Part shown: positions 14,255 to 22,810 of the stretch, in pieces
How positions within the stretch are numbered: the first letter of the stretch is position 1
How the letters are laid out: every line of letters starts with the position of its first letter
IMG/VR virus record: IMGVR_UViG_3300023094_000001
Coordinates: 1 to 44,242 of that record
DNA from: a virus
Direction: 5' to 3' (one strand)
Length of the DNA stretch: 44,242 nucleotides
The notes under the pieces: generated by a model
The model's input: the letters and a program-made list of their open reading frames with translations, nothing else
Databases searched by the model: none
Told to the model about the DNA's origin: nothing
Position numbers and translations under genes: made by a program

Positions 14255-15978
14255 TTAAAAATCTCGGCATCAAGCGCCGCTTTCGTCTGTGATGCGAGGA
14301 TATTTTGGAAGCCATCGGAATATTCGGAAGCTTTCATCGATTCACACCACTGATAAAAGTGCGTACCATCCCCGCCTATGTTATCCGGCGTACCGAATTT
14401 CTCGGTATGGGTGAATATGTGCTCTATGCCGCCAGAAAACTTCATAGCCGCAATACGATTTACTAATTGCTTATGCGCAGGGCCTTGATTATAGTTTAGG
14501 CCGAGATGGGCGTCCTGCCCCTGCCGGACCATACCGTCCGGGACGTTCGGGCAGCCAAAACCAACATTATGCAGTAGTGGGGTGGCCCCAGCACGGCGCC
14601 AAACGACGCCTTTAGCCGCCAATACTGCGTCATTTGCACGATTACTGGAGTTAAGCGGGTAGGCAAAAGTCCGAGGAGCCGGCAAACCCGCCGCCAAAAA
14701 ATTAGCGACACACGTGTCCCAATCTGCCCCGATATCCCGGCCATTGGTGCTGTAGTCCGTGTGGGTCAGGCCTTGCGTTCCCACTTCCCACCCATACGTG
14801 TTAATCAACGTCAGAAGGGTGGCTTTGAACGAGTTAATCGTTCCGGTATCGCCATCAATAAAGGCTGTTGCTACCCACCCGTTTGCCGCAAAAGCAGGGG
14901 CGATTACGTTAAGGATAGATGGGTCAATGCCGTCGGTTGAGAAAGACCAGAATGGCACAGATTTAGAGCCGACAACGAGGGAATCCACCCAGCAAGTTTT
15001 ACTTGCGAAACCTGTGAAGCTTATTTCAAAATAGTTGAAGGCGTCGCCCCAAGCCTGGCCTCCCACAGAGGCCCACGTAGCGCCGTTTTGCGGCTCGAAA
15101 GTTCCATCCTCCCCCGCCCGCAGCGGGATAACATTCCACCCGGGGCGGAAGTAGAAATTTGTCAACGTGTATGCCAGCGATTTAGTGGCGGCAGCGTCAG
15201 ATGAGAATTTCACGATGGCGCTATAGTTCCCGAAAGTCGGCTCGTCTATGTAAACTACCAGTTTCAAATTAGACCCGCTTTGTACGTAAAACGGGCTACC
15301 GAAGGTTTTCTTTATCCCGTCGGTACTAGCACCGGCGCCGAATACCAACTTTATGGCGGCTGAACTGCGCTTGGCCATAGCAGCGTCTGCAGTGCGAGTA
15401 ACGCCTCCAGAAATGGAGGCCCAGTTCGCAGTATCAGAAAAATCTAGAAGGACGGCGCCTTTACGGCTCCGGGCATAGGGGAGTGATACAACCATACCGC
15501 TCTGCGGGTTGCGGGCCAATAACCCGGAAGCCGACATCACGGGGGTGTTACCGGCCGCGTCCGCTGTCTTCGCCACCAGCGAGCCGGTCGTGCACTTGAT
15601 CTCGACGGTGTAATCGCCCTCAAACGGGCCCACAGTCAACACCGCCGATCCAATCGCGACAGCGGCCCCCACAGCCGCGCCGCTGGCGTCATAGCGCTGA
15701 TAGGTGCCCGTGGTGCCGGCCGTCGGCGTGATCGTCAGGGCGGACCCCTCCGTCAGCGGCACGGTGGCCTTGCGGTTGGCGATAAGGCTAACGCTGCCGC
15801 GCTTCTTCACCGCCGGCTGGATCATGACCGGCTGCCGCTCACGATAGGCGACGACGCCGCCGGTCAAGTTCGCGGTGGCGTTGCCCGCCGCGATGAACGA
15901 GGCCTCCAGCGCGGGGTCGATCGTGATAATCGAGTTAGGCGCGAAGCCGTCATAAGTCGAGAGCAGGCGGATGGTCAT
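14251..15978 (-). CDS. Chimeric head-associated protein with polysaccharide-deacetylase-like C-terminus
   Basis: A 575-residue protein. Residues 1-45 resemble a small phage head-associated domain, and 60-145 look like a beta domain. Residues ~175-345 form a probable jelly-roll, perhaps carbohydrate-binding. Residues ~343-575 resemble a NodB/CE4 polysaccharide deacetylase: FSTDG (D349), GWEVGTQGLTHTD, TFAYPLNSSN and IFTHTE. In typical CE4 enzymes motif 1 is FDDG and motif 2 has two histidines. Here the catalytic Asp position reads Thr (T348) and the first His reads Gln (Q402). Activity is therefore doubtful. Base composition drops sharply at residue ~150, suggesting the C-terminal part was acquired. 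Confidence 0.75.
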   Translation of the reverse strand: MTIRLLSTYDGFAPNSIITIDPALEASFIAAGNATANLTGGVVAYRERQPVMIQPAVKKRGSVSLIANRKATVPLTEGSALTITPTAGTTGTYQRYDASGAAVGAAVAIGSAVLTVGPFEGDYTVEIKCTTGSLVAKTADAAGNTPVMSASGLLARNPQSGMVVSLPYARSRKGAVLLDFSDTANWASISGGVTRTADAAMAKRSSAAIKLVFGAGASTDGIKKTFGSPFYVQSGSNLKLVVYIDEPTFGNYSAIVKFSSDAAATKSLAYTLTNFYFRPGWNVIPLRAGEDGTFEPQNGATWASVGGQAWGDAFNYFEISFTGFASKTCWVDSLVVGSKSVPFWSFSTDGIDPSILNVIAPAFAANGWVATAFIDGDTGTINSFKATLLTLINTYGWEVGTQGLTHTDYSTNGRDIGADWDTCVANFLAAGLPAPRTFAYPLNSSNRANDAVLAAKGVVWRRAGATPLLHNVGFGCPNVPDGMVRQGQDAHLGLNYNQGPAHKQLVNRIAAMKFSGGIEHIFTHTEKFGTPDNIGGDGTHFYQWCESMKASEYSDGFQNILASQTKAALDAEIFK

Positions 15979-15990
15979 GTCGGGTTCCTG

Positions 15991-16260
15991 TTATTTCTTT
16001 GGTTTCGGAGCAGCTTTGTTTTCTGGCGCGGCTTCCATCTTGTTCTGCGGTGCGGCTTCGGCCTTCGTGCCGTCACCCAGCAGATCGTCCGTATCCTGGC
16101 TGTCGGTGATGCCGGTTTGTGGGGCGGTGTCTTCAGCTTTCACCAGGCCCGCCTTGATCAAGTCGGCCATGTCGCCGGGCGTGGCTTCCACCGTGTCGCC
16201 GGTCGCGTACTTTTGCGAGCCGTGCGCGAAACTATCGAGCGCGATTGCTTTGGTTTTCAT
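15991..16260 (-). CDS. Small head-associated protein
   Basis: An 89-residue protein encoded directly after the capsid gene. The first 45 residues (FAHGSQKYATGDTVEATPGDMADLIKAGLVK) match a small domain often found next to HK97-type capsid genes and resemble the N-terminus of the following 575-residue protein. The second half is a flexible Ala/Pro/Lys/Glu-rich tail. It may decorate the capsid or help join head proteins. A strong hairpin separates it from the capsid gene. Confidence 0.7.
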   Translation of the reverse strand: MKTKAIALDSFAHGSQKYATGDTVEATPGDMADLIKAGLVKAEDTAPQTGITDSQDTDDLLGDGTKAEAAPQNKMEAAPENKAAPKPKK

Positions 16261-16281
16261 ACTGATCTCCTGGCTGTTTAG

Positions 16282-16305
16282 AAAAGCCGGGGATTTCTCC
16301 CCGGC
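16282..16305 (-). terminator. Intrinsic terminator after the major capsid gene
   Basis: On the minus strand GCCGGGGA-GAAA-TCCCCGGC forms a perfect 8-bp stem capped by a GNRA-type GAAA tetraloop, followed by TTTTC. It lies between the capsid stop (16313) and the start of the next gene (16260). A partial terminator here would raise capsid mRNA above that of the downstream head genes while letting some polymerase through. Confidence 0.82.
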
Positions 16306-16312
16306 CTCGGCA

Positions 16313-17644
16313 TTACGCGGTCAGGTCGCCCTTAATGCGCGCCTGGGGGCGCCAGTCGACCAGTGCCAGGCGCTCTTCCGCCATGATGGTGATCTTGTTC
16401 TTGATGAAGTCGTCCTGGTTTTCGGTCGACACCACCACGTTCGCATCTTCGCGGTCGAAGATCTGCGCCGACTGGCGGAAGTTACCGGCCAAGAATTTGC
16501 CGGCGGTCATGGCCAGGGTGGTTACGATGCGGCGGCCCCACAGCGTTGGCGCCAGATTGCCCTGTGGGTTGCCGATGATGTAGCGACCCTGGGTGTCCTT
16601 CAGCAGCTCGATCTTCGCCCAGTTCGATGGGTGCAGCACGGCGGCATCGGCCGGCAGCAGCGCCAGCTCACCCTGCAGGAAAGCCAGGCGCAGGATATCG
16701 ATGTCGGTGGCACCGGTGATGGTGATAGGCGCGACGTACGCGGTGGCGGTGGTGTAGATACCGGCCAGATTCTGGCCAGTGCCCGAGCCCATCAGCAGCT
16801 GCACGTCTTCCACGTACGACAGACCGTAGCGCAGACGCTCGTCGATCATCGACTGCATGGCCGGCGCGTCGTCCAGGATCTCGGTGGTGGCCTTGATCCA
16901 GTGCGCCAGCTTGATGACCTTGGCGTCCTTCTGTTCGAAGGTCAGATCCGATTCAGGCTTTTGCGTACCTTCAGCCACCGGTGCGGCGCTGTTGGTGAAC
17001 ACCAGCTCGCGGTAGTACTGAATCAGATTCGACGAGGTGCGGCCGGGGGCCAGCAGATCGCGCACCGTGGCAGGGCGCTGCGGCAGCGGCAGCACGCCCG
17101 GCAGACGATCCGGCGCCACCAGTACGCCGCCGCTTGCGGTCAGGCTGGAGATTTCTTTGACATCGACGCGCAGGGATTCGCCTGCGCGCAGACGGTCGCC
17201 TTTTTCAGCAAACGACTTGAAGGTTTCGCTCTCGATGAACTTGTAGCCGGGAGTTTGCGGCGATTGCTTCTCGGCGGTAACGCGGCGGGCCAGTTTTTGT
17301 TCGAAGTCGTCCAGGCGCGCCAGGGCTTCGCTTTGTTTAGTCATCAACTCGTCGGTGATGCCTTTTTGCTTTTCGCTCAGATCTTTACCCGCCTTGGCCA
17401 GGGCGACGGCTTCCTCGGCCTTCTCGCGCACTTTGTCGGTGGTGTCATTGACGTCTTTCTTGATCTTGCCCAGCTCTTCGACGATACCCTTGACGTCCAT
17501 TTCGCCGCCCATTGCCATGGCGGCCAGGCCGACGCCCGCAGCACCTGTGTGCAGGTCGACAACGCCGAAGGCTTGGGCGAGGCCAGCAACGGCCGTCAGA
17601 GTCAGCAGCACCAGGGCGCGCAGATGGTATTTATTTTTCAGCAT
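16313..17644 (-). CDS. Major capsid protein (HK97 fold) with hydrophobic N-terminal extension
   Basis: A 443-residue protein. Residues ~50-120 are a charged coiled coil (delta/scaffold domain), and from ~150 onward it has the HK97 capsid pattern (ASGGVLVAPDRLPGVLPLP, AHWIKATTEILDDAP, YVEDVQLLMGSGTGQNLAGI, a closing FIKNKITIMAEERLALVDW). The first ~45 residues look like a bacterial signal peptide: basic start, hydrophobic core, LAQA-F. The ATG at 17644 has an AAAAGGAAAC ribosome site, so this start looks genuine. Alternative internal starts are M44 (MGGEM) and M49 (MDVKG). The upstream protease probably removes this region. Confidence 0.92.
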   Translation of the reverse strand: MLKNKYHLRALVLLTLTAVAGLAQAFGVVDLHTGAAGVGLAAMAMGGEMDVKGIVEELGKIKKDVNDTTDKVREKAEEAVALAKAGKDLSEKQKGITDELMTKQSEALARLDDFEQKLARRVTAEKQSPQTPGYKFIESETFKSFAEKGDRLRAGESLRVDVKEISSLTASGGVLVAPDRLPGVLPLPQRPATVRDLLAPGRTSSNLIQYYRELVFTNSAAPVAEGTQKPESDLTFEQKDAKVIKLAHWIKATTEILDDAPAMQSMIDERLRYGLSYVEDVQLLMGSGTGQNLAGIYTTATAYVAPITITGATDIDILRLAFLQGELALLPADAAVLHPSNWAKIELLKDTQGRYIIGNPQGNLAPTLWGRRIVTTLAMTAGKFLAGNFRQSAQIFDREDANVVVSTENQDDFIKNKITIMAEERLALVDWRPQARIKGDLTA

Positions 17645-17655
17645 GATGTTTCCTT

Positions 17656-18348
17656 TTAGTCCGGAGTGAGGTTAAAGCTGCGCAACGCAGCAAGAATTTC
17701 GTCGCATTTTTCGCCACCGGACTCACTCCGGGAAAGCTTCGACAGGCCGCCGTTTGCGACGATTGCGGCCTGTGATTTAGAGAACCCTGCCTCCCGCAGG
17801 AAATCCTCGAATTCTCGCACCGTTGGCAAATTGCCCTTGGTCAGAATCTCGGCGATAGCCGACTTGACGCTCTCTATCTCGGCCTCGGCGTTCGCCGGGA
17901 ACGTCACCGGGCTGATCTCGCGCAGATCCAGTTTGTGCAGCAGGCGGGCGCCGGTCTTGGCGTCCTTGCTGTCCTCGTCGACATAATAGCCTATCGACAA
18001 GCCCTTGATCACCCGGCGCTTCATCAGCGCGTGGATCTCTCGGGCGCGGGCCACTTCGTCGATCATGATGAAGCCGGAGACCTTCAGGCCGCGCGCGTCT
18101 TCTTCCAAGGAGGTATAGCCGCCGATCGGCTCGTCCGACTTGTGATTCCACAGCATCGGCAGCGGGTCGCCGCTGGCGCGGATATCCTTCAGGCTTTTGC
18201 TGAAGGCACCTGGCATGACAATCTCGTTGTAGCTGTCGACGTTGCCGAATACTGAACCATAGCCGGTAAAGGTGCCGTCGTCGGCGACAGAATCCGCCTT
18301 GAAGGCGAAATTCTTGTGCAGCAGGATGCCGTCGTCTTTACGTTTCAT
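17656..18348 (-). CDS. Prohead protease (HK97 family, U35)
   Basis: A 230-residue serine protease that matures the prohead by cutting the capsid delta domain and itself. Visible features are GYGSVFGNVDSYNEIVMPGAF, the catalytic His in WNHK (H69), the serine in KGLSIGY (S118) and the acidic residue in LREISPVTFPAN (E144). It overlaps the portal gene by ATGA and lies just before the capsid gene. The C-terminal ~70 residues are a linker plus helical tail. Confidence 0.93.
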   Translation of the reverse strand: MKRKDDGILLHKNFAFKADSVADDGTFTGYGSVFGNVDSYNEIVMPGAFSKSLKDIRASGDPLPMLWNHKSDEPIGGYTSLEEDARGLKVSGFIMIDEVARAREIHALMKRRVIKGLSIGYYVDEDSKDAKTGARLLHKLDLREISPVTFPANAEAEIESVKSAIAEILTKGNLPTVREFEDFLREAGFSKSQAAIVANGGLSKLSRSESGGEKCDEILAALRSFNLTPD

Positions 18349-19649
18349 GGGGTCGTGTCCTTGGGTTCTTGCGCGATTGTATCAGGATTTTGCGTCGTGC
18401 TCGTGATTTTTCCGGCCATATCCAACGGGACCATGTTGCTTTGCATGAACAGATTGTCACCGCCGTCTTTCGGTTCCAGGTTCTCCAGCGCGCGGCAGAA
18501 GTTCGGTGTGTACACGCCGGCCTTGATCATCTTGTCGTAGAACGCGGCGCGCCCGCTGCTGTCCATTCGGAAGAAGCCCTCGCGGCTGAACTCGGCGAAG
18601 TACTTCAAGCGCTCGGCTGGCGTGAGCAGATTCTTGGCGATGCTCTGCTCGATGCTCACCAGGTCCGGGTCGACGACGTATTGGAGGAAGCCGAGATTCT
18701 GCTGCTCGCGGCCGGTGCCCCAGTTAGATACGGCCGTGCCGTGTCCGACCATGGCCGGCGGCACCTGGAACCAGCGGCACAGATCCTCGACGCTGGCGTT
18801 GACCTGCTCCATCAGCTGGGCGTCCACCGGGTTGATGGTCAGTTGCTTGTACTGTGCGCCACCTTCCATGAGGTACTGGCGGCCGAGCGTGGCGTCACCG
18901 AAAACGCCGTCGATCATGGCTTCTTGGATCTGTTTTCGCTGGTCTTTGGTCAGAATTTCGTTGACGGTGACCACTCCCGAGGGGCGCATGTTGCCGGAAA
19001 AGATGGTCGAGGATGCTATCTCAGTGCTGCGGGCGCGGGCCATGGAGCGGGCGCCGATGCCGATCGGCGAGAGGCCGGTCAAACCGTCCTCGGTGAAGCC
19101 CTTGATGTGCCACACATCGCGCTCGGTGTACACCTTTTGACCCTTCGGATCGGCGTACAGGTACTGCAAATCGCCGGCCGGCGTACGGCGCACCGTCACC
19201 AGTCCGGGGTCCAGCGGGTCGAGCGACACGATGCGCGTGCCGCTGAAGGTCTTGAGAACGAAAGCGTTGCCCCAGGTGAGCAGGCGCACCTCGATCGAAC
19301 TCCAGAACTCGCGCGCGGTCATGTCCGCGTTTGGCGAATCGTGCAGGAGGCGATACAGGGGGTGCTCGCGCGCGACGCGGCGCGACTCGCGGCCGTTCAC
19401 CTCGGTGCGCTCGTAGAGCATCAGCGGTAGCGTGGATACGGCGTTGGATACCAGGCGCACGCACGACCAGACGGTGGAAAGCTGGAGCGCGCGGTCGATT
19501 CGGGGTGTCTGGTCGGTGGTCGACCAGCTGGCGTTGACGACATCGCGGTTGCCGGGGTCGCGGTCGAGTTCCCGATACGCGAGCGCGTCACGGATCGAGT
19601 AGTAGATCGCCTTGAGCGATAGGCCCTTTGGCTTGCCTTTGTCGCTCAT
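18345..19649 (-). CDS. Portal protein (HK97 family)
   Basis: A 434-residue protein of the HK97 portal type, which forms the dodecameric ring at the packaging vertex. Recognisable stretches are STVWSCVRLVSNAVSTLPLML, HPLYRLLHDSPNADMTAREF, WHIKGFTEDGLTGLSPI and, near the C-terminus, FAEFSREGFFRMDSSGRAAFYDKM. Length is normal for the family. It overlaps the terminase and protease genes by ATGA on each side. Confidence 0.95.
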   Translation of the reverse strand: MSDKGKPKGLSLKAIYYSIRDALAYRELDRDPGNRDVVNASWSTTDQTPRIDRALQLSTVWSCVRLVSNAVSTLPLMLYERTEVNGRESRRVAREHPLYRLLHDSPNADMTAREFWSSIEVRLLTWGNAFVLKTFSGTRIVSLDPLDPGLVTVRRTPAGDLQYLYADPKGQKVYTERDVWHIKGFTEDGLTGLSPIGIGARSMARARSTEIASSTIFSGNMRPSGVVTVNEILTKDQRKQIQEAMIDGVFGDATLGRQYLMEGGAQYKQLTINPVDAQLMEQVNASVEDLCRWFQVPPAMVGHGTAVSNWGTGREQQNLGFLQYVVDPDLVSIEQSIAKNLLTPAERLKYFAEFSREGFFRMDSSGRAAFYDKMIKAGVYTPNFCRALENLEPKDGGDNLFMQSNMVPLDMAGKITSTTQNPDTIAQEPKDTTP

Positions 19650-21193
19650 GTCACCGCCATATCCGCAACATAATCATCCCAGGTTCGTTTTCCATCTTCC
19701 ACTTTCTGCGGCATCACGCCGACTGCCATCGCGTAGGCTACCATACCATCGATGCGGCCGCGCGCGGTGCGCTTGTCGAATTTCCGCGAGCCGCTGTCGC
19801 CGACCACCTTTGCGTTCTGCGCGCACATGGTGAGCACCGGGTGGTTGCCGTGGCGGTGCAGGCCGTCTAGCAGCGCCTCCTCAAAAGCGCGCAGAGCCGG
19901 GGTCATACTGGCCGTACCTTGCCCGAAATCCACGAATTTGTCCAGTTCTTCCTGCGAAAACAGGGCCAAACCGGTCTTTTCGTCGGGTTTTTCCATCCAT
20001 TCCTTCAGGTATTTCATGTGGTATCGGTCGAATCCGTACAGCTGGACATCGTAAGTATCGAACACCTGGCGCAAATGGACGGCGATATTTCGGTAGCGAA
20101 CCGACTTTCCGGGGGTGGTTTGGAGGTATCCGGCCTCGGCCCACAGGTCATAGGGCACCTTATCGGCCTTGGATTTGTCCCGCAGACCGTCCGCCGGTAG
20201 CCAGAAAGTGGGCACGACGTCGCCCTTGTCGCTCACCAGCACCTCCGCGCATAGGTCATTCACCTCGGCCAAGTCGAGGCCACCCCACACTTTCTGTTTC
20301 GGCTTCATTTCCGGCGGCGCGCCGTTCGCTTCCCATATCGAGCGGGTGACGAACGGGGCGACCAGTTCTACGCGCTCGTTCCTAACAAGGTTCCGATACG
20401 CCGGCTCAAACGACGGTATCGACAGGGCCTTAGCGCACTGCTTCTCGACGTCGGCGAGCGAACGGAAGACCCCCAGGGCAGGGTTTGCCGCCGTCCAGCC
20501 TGCTGGATCGTCAAGCGCAGTATCCGAGGGTGAAGCGTAGACGTGTTTAACGATGCGCGGATCGTCCGGGGCATCGATGATCTGCGACAGCATGTCAAGA
20601 TCGGTCGGTGCCTGGGTGCTGATGATGATCTTGAGAGGGTTGTCGTACGCGCCCTGCGCCGTCTCGATGGCCTCGATAAACGGATTGGTTGGGCCTTTCA
20701 CCTGGCCCAGCTCATCGAGGATTGCCAGGATCGGCGAGAGGCCGTGCGCGGTCTTGCCCTCGGCGGCCAGCGCGCGATACTCCACGTTCTTGGATAAGCC
20801 GAGAAGCCGCTTACCTGAGGGGAATATCTTGATGCGCGCCGACAACGCCGGCGACATGTTCACCATCTTCACGGCGAGCGAAAAAACTAACCCCGCCTGC
20901 TCGCGGGACATAGCCCCGCTGACGATTTGGCTATTCTGCACCGCCTCGGGGCCTGCCAAATGGGCGAGCAAAATGCATGCTATCAGTGCCGTTTTGCCGT
21001 TTTTACGGGCGATGGACAGCACGGCGGTGTGCGTGCCGTGCGGGTTGTCATAAATTTCCCGTAAAAAACGTTGCTGAAAAGGCATCAATTCGATGGGTTT
21101 TCCAACCAATTTCCCCTCAGGTACGAGGCAGTAGCGGTGGACGAAGGCCACCACCTTGTCACCTCGGGTCATGTGGTCAGGTGTTTTCGCCAT
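19646..21193 (-). CDS. terL: Terminase large subunit
   Basis: A 515-residue packaging ATPase/nuclease of the Terminase_1 (HK97-like) group. The Walker A variant is ARKNGKT (about 62-68), Walker B is LAILDEL (D160, E161) and the coupling motif is IIISTQAP (189-196). The C-terminal RNase H-like nuclease has D307 (GGLDLAE), D389 (GFDRYH) and D482 (RIDGMV). The ATG at 21193 overlaps the 3' end of the HNH gene by 25 bases. A second candidate at 21172 (MTRGDK) overlaps the HNH stop as ATGA and is equally plausible. Confidence 0.95.
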   Translation of the reverse strand: MAKTPDHMTRGDKVVAFVHRYCLVPEGKLVGKPIELMPFQQRFLREIYDNPHGTHTAVLSIARKNGKTALIACILLAHLAGPEAVQNSQIVSGAMSREQAGLVFSLAVKMVNMSPALSARIKIFPSGKRLLGLSKNVEYRALAAEGKTAHGLSPILAILDELGQVKGPTNPFIEAIETAQGAYDNPLKIIISTQAPTDLDMLSQIIDAPDDPRIVKHVYASPSDTALDDPAGWTAANPALGVFRSLADVEKQCAKALSIPSFEPAYRNLVRNERVELVAPFVTRSIWEANGAPPEMKPKQKVWGGLDLAEVNDLCAEVLVSDKGDVVPTFWLPADGLRDKSKADKVPYDLWAEAGYLQTTPGKSVRYRNIAVHLRQVFDTYDVQLYGFDRYHMKYLKEWMEKPDEKTGLALFSQEELDKFVDFGQGTASMTPALRAFEEALLDGLHRHGNHPVLTMCAQNAKVVGDSGSRKFDKRTARGRIDGMVAYAMAVGVMPQKVEDGKRTWDDYVADMAVT

Positions 21194-21912
21194 TTTGCTT
21201 TGCTCTGTGCGGATTTAGGAAGGCCCCGCGCGGCCATATACCACCCCTGGGTAGTCCCGTAGACGCCGGTTACGAGACGCGAGGCATCCGGCCGGCGGAC
21301 GCCCTTCGCGTTACTGAATTCAAATTGCGTGCCCGTGAAGCTGTCGCCCGACAAATGCAGAAATTCATGCACCTCCGATTTGTGCATGTGGTGCTTATCA
21401 CCGAGTGACGTCTTCGGTTCGGTGCCTTCGAGATACCAGCCCTTGGCGATGCTGACTTTGCGCTTCACCAGCAAATTGGCCAGAGGTCGGCCCAGGCCGA
21501 GCTTAGTGTGCATTTCGCTTTGCAGCACCTTGGCCTTGCGGCCGTCCTGATGAAGTAGCGAGTAGACGGTGTGGTCAAACTGAGGGGCATTCTCCCCGCC
21601 CCGGGCCTTTGCCATGGCGCGCGACGCCCACCCGTGGGCTTTGCGTGAGTGGGTCGGCCGATAGTCCTTGCGCGAACCGCCAACCATGAAAGCGATCGGC
21701 GCCCAAAGCTCGCCGCCGTGGATCTTGGCAAGCAGCAGGTGCGCGAAGAAATGGTCTTCTGGCGTGAGTCGAATCAGGTTGCCGGGGGTATCGTCACCGC
21801 CCAAGCTGCGGGGCACGATGTGGTGCTTTTCGGAATATCCGAGGATCTCGGCGAGGTGTTCGGTGGTGCGGCGGTCGGCGATGAAAGCCGTGTAGATTTT
21901 CTGGTAGTCCAT
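21169..21912 (-). CDS. HNH homing-type endonuclease inserted between terminase genes
   Basis: A 247-residue protein starting MDYQKIYTAF at 21912. The HNH motif reads EKHHIVPRSLGGD with N45 in GNLIRL and H54/H58 in PEDHFFAHLL, a layout common in phage free-standing homing endonucleases. The rest includes Gly- and Lys-rich segments that could be DNA-binding (KTSLGDKHHMHKSEV, then GVYGTTQGWYM). It separates the small and large terminase genes, which normally adjoin, and its 3' end runs into terL. This is best explained as a mobile selfish gene, though a packaging role cannot be excluded. Confidence 0.85.
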   Translation of the reverse strand: MDYQKIYTAFIADRRTTEHLAEILGYSEKHHIVPRSLGGDDTPGNLIRLTPEDHFFAHLLLAKIHGGELWAPIAFMVGGSRKDYRPTHSRKAHGWASRAMAKARGGENAPQFDHTVYSLLHQDGRKAKVLQSEMHTKLGLGRPLANLLVKRKVSIAKGWYLEGTEPKTSLGDKHHMHKSEVHEFLHLSGDSFTGTQFEFSNAKGVRRPDASRLVTGVYGTTQGWYMAARGLPKSAQSKAKWRKHLTT

Positions 21913-22019
21913 GGCGGTCCTTGACGAGTGGCGACTGTGGAAGTTGTCGGAAGCTGGTAGTCGGCCAGCTTCTCGGGTGCCCCCTATCCGACACCCAGAC
22001 TCTACCACGGCCGACGTCT

Positions 22020-22484
22020 TCATGCCAGCAGATCGTCTTCCTGCTCGACCTCGGCGCGCAGCTTGCGGGCGGCGGCCTCGTTCTTGCGCTGCTTGGTCGG
22101 CGTGCGCGGGTCGCCGGTGGCGCGGCCGATCATCTGCAGCGAACGGCCGAGGGCCATCTGCCGGCGCGCGAGCGCTTCGTTGATGCCAACCAGCGGATTG
22201 GCCACCTTGGTGCCGCGCTCGTTGGTCAGCACCCGCCCCTCCAGCGCCAGCTCGGCGCGCACTTCCTCCTGCTCGACCATGCACTCGGCCAGTTGCGCGG
22301 CGATCGTCAGCTGGTGTTCGTTCCACTCCTCGCGTGCGCGTGCGCGCACAATGTCCGCGAAGTATGGCTCGGCGTCCGCAGAAAGCTGCACGTGTGGTGG
22401 GGGGCGCAGGTCCGGGGAGGCCGCATTTTTTGCCGCGTTGATCGCTGCGGTCGCGCTATCGGATCGGGTTTTACGTGGCGGCAT
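22020..22484 (-). CDS. terS: Terminase small subunit
   Basis: A 154-residue protein starting MPPRKTRSDS at 22484, with a basic N-terminus, then SPDLRPPPHVQLSADAEPYFADIVRAR and a long helical segment (QLAECMVEQEEVRAEL...). The helical core with NERGTKVANPLVGINEAL resembles P27-type small terminases that recognise the packaging site. The C-terminus is acidic (EQEDDLLA). It is separated from terL by the HNH gene and overlaps the upstream small gene by 14 bases. Confidence 0.85.
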   Translation of the reverse strand: MPPRKTRSDSATAAINAAKNAASPDLRPPPHVQLSADAEPYFADIVRARAREEWNEHQLTIAAQLAECMVEQEEVRAELALEGRVLTNERGTKVANPLVGINEALARRQMALGRSLQMIGRATGDPRTPTKQRKNEAAARKLRAEVEQEDDLLA

Positions 22485-22692
22485 TTTTGAACTTTCCGTC
22501 TTCGATCTGGCCGCACACATCGCGCCCTTTATCGCGCAGCTCCAACCCCAATCGGTAGCGGAGCTGATGCTCTTCCATAGGTTCGCCGTTCCACTCGTCT
22601 GTTTCCGCCTCGGCAATGGCTGCGTCGAAGGCGGCGAGCAGCGCAATTCGCATGCGATTTACTTCATCTTCTGGAATTTTAAATTTTGCCAT
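22471..22692 (-). CDS. Small charged protein before the small terminase
   Basis: A 73-residue protein starting MAKFKIPEDEV at 22692. A TTG start further upstream is less likely. It is rich in Glu, Arg and Leu with a single Cys, and is probably helical. It overlaps the small terminase start by 14 bases, so the two may be translationally coupled. No Shine-Dalgarno motif stands out. No family is recognised. Confidence 0.55.
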   Translation of the reverse strand: MAKFKIPEDEVNRMRIALLAAFDAAIAEAETDEWNGEPMEEHQLRYRLGLELRDKGRDVCGQIEDGKFKNAAT

Positions 22693-22760
22693 GGCGTAAT
22701 TTTTTGAGGCCAAAAAGTTATGGGTTAGAGTTTGAAAAGAGGGTCGGCGCGGTCCTTACC

Positions 22761-22799
22761 AAAACGCAGCCGGGAGGTTTTGACCCGCCCCCGGCTGCG
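22761..22799 (-). terminator. Rho-independent terminator after the 172-residue protein gene
   Basis: On the minus strand CGCAGCCGGG (22799-22790) pairs perfectly with CCCGGCTGCG (22774-22765), followed by TTTT (22764-22761). It lies just after the stop of the leftward gene at 22811 and before the terminase block, so it separates two late sub-operons. Confidence 0.85.
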
Positions 22800-22810
22800 C
22801 GTAAAAATTT

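Noticed and set aside
15971-17659. Long plus-strand frame (562 codons) opposite the capsid gene
   Set aside because: It is exactly opposite the capsid and head genes, with low-complexity His/Gln/Arg composition and no family features.
22020-22646. A 208-residue small terminase
   Set aside because: The extension overlaps the upstream gene and has shadow-like composition. MPPRKTR at 22484 gives a normal terS.
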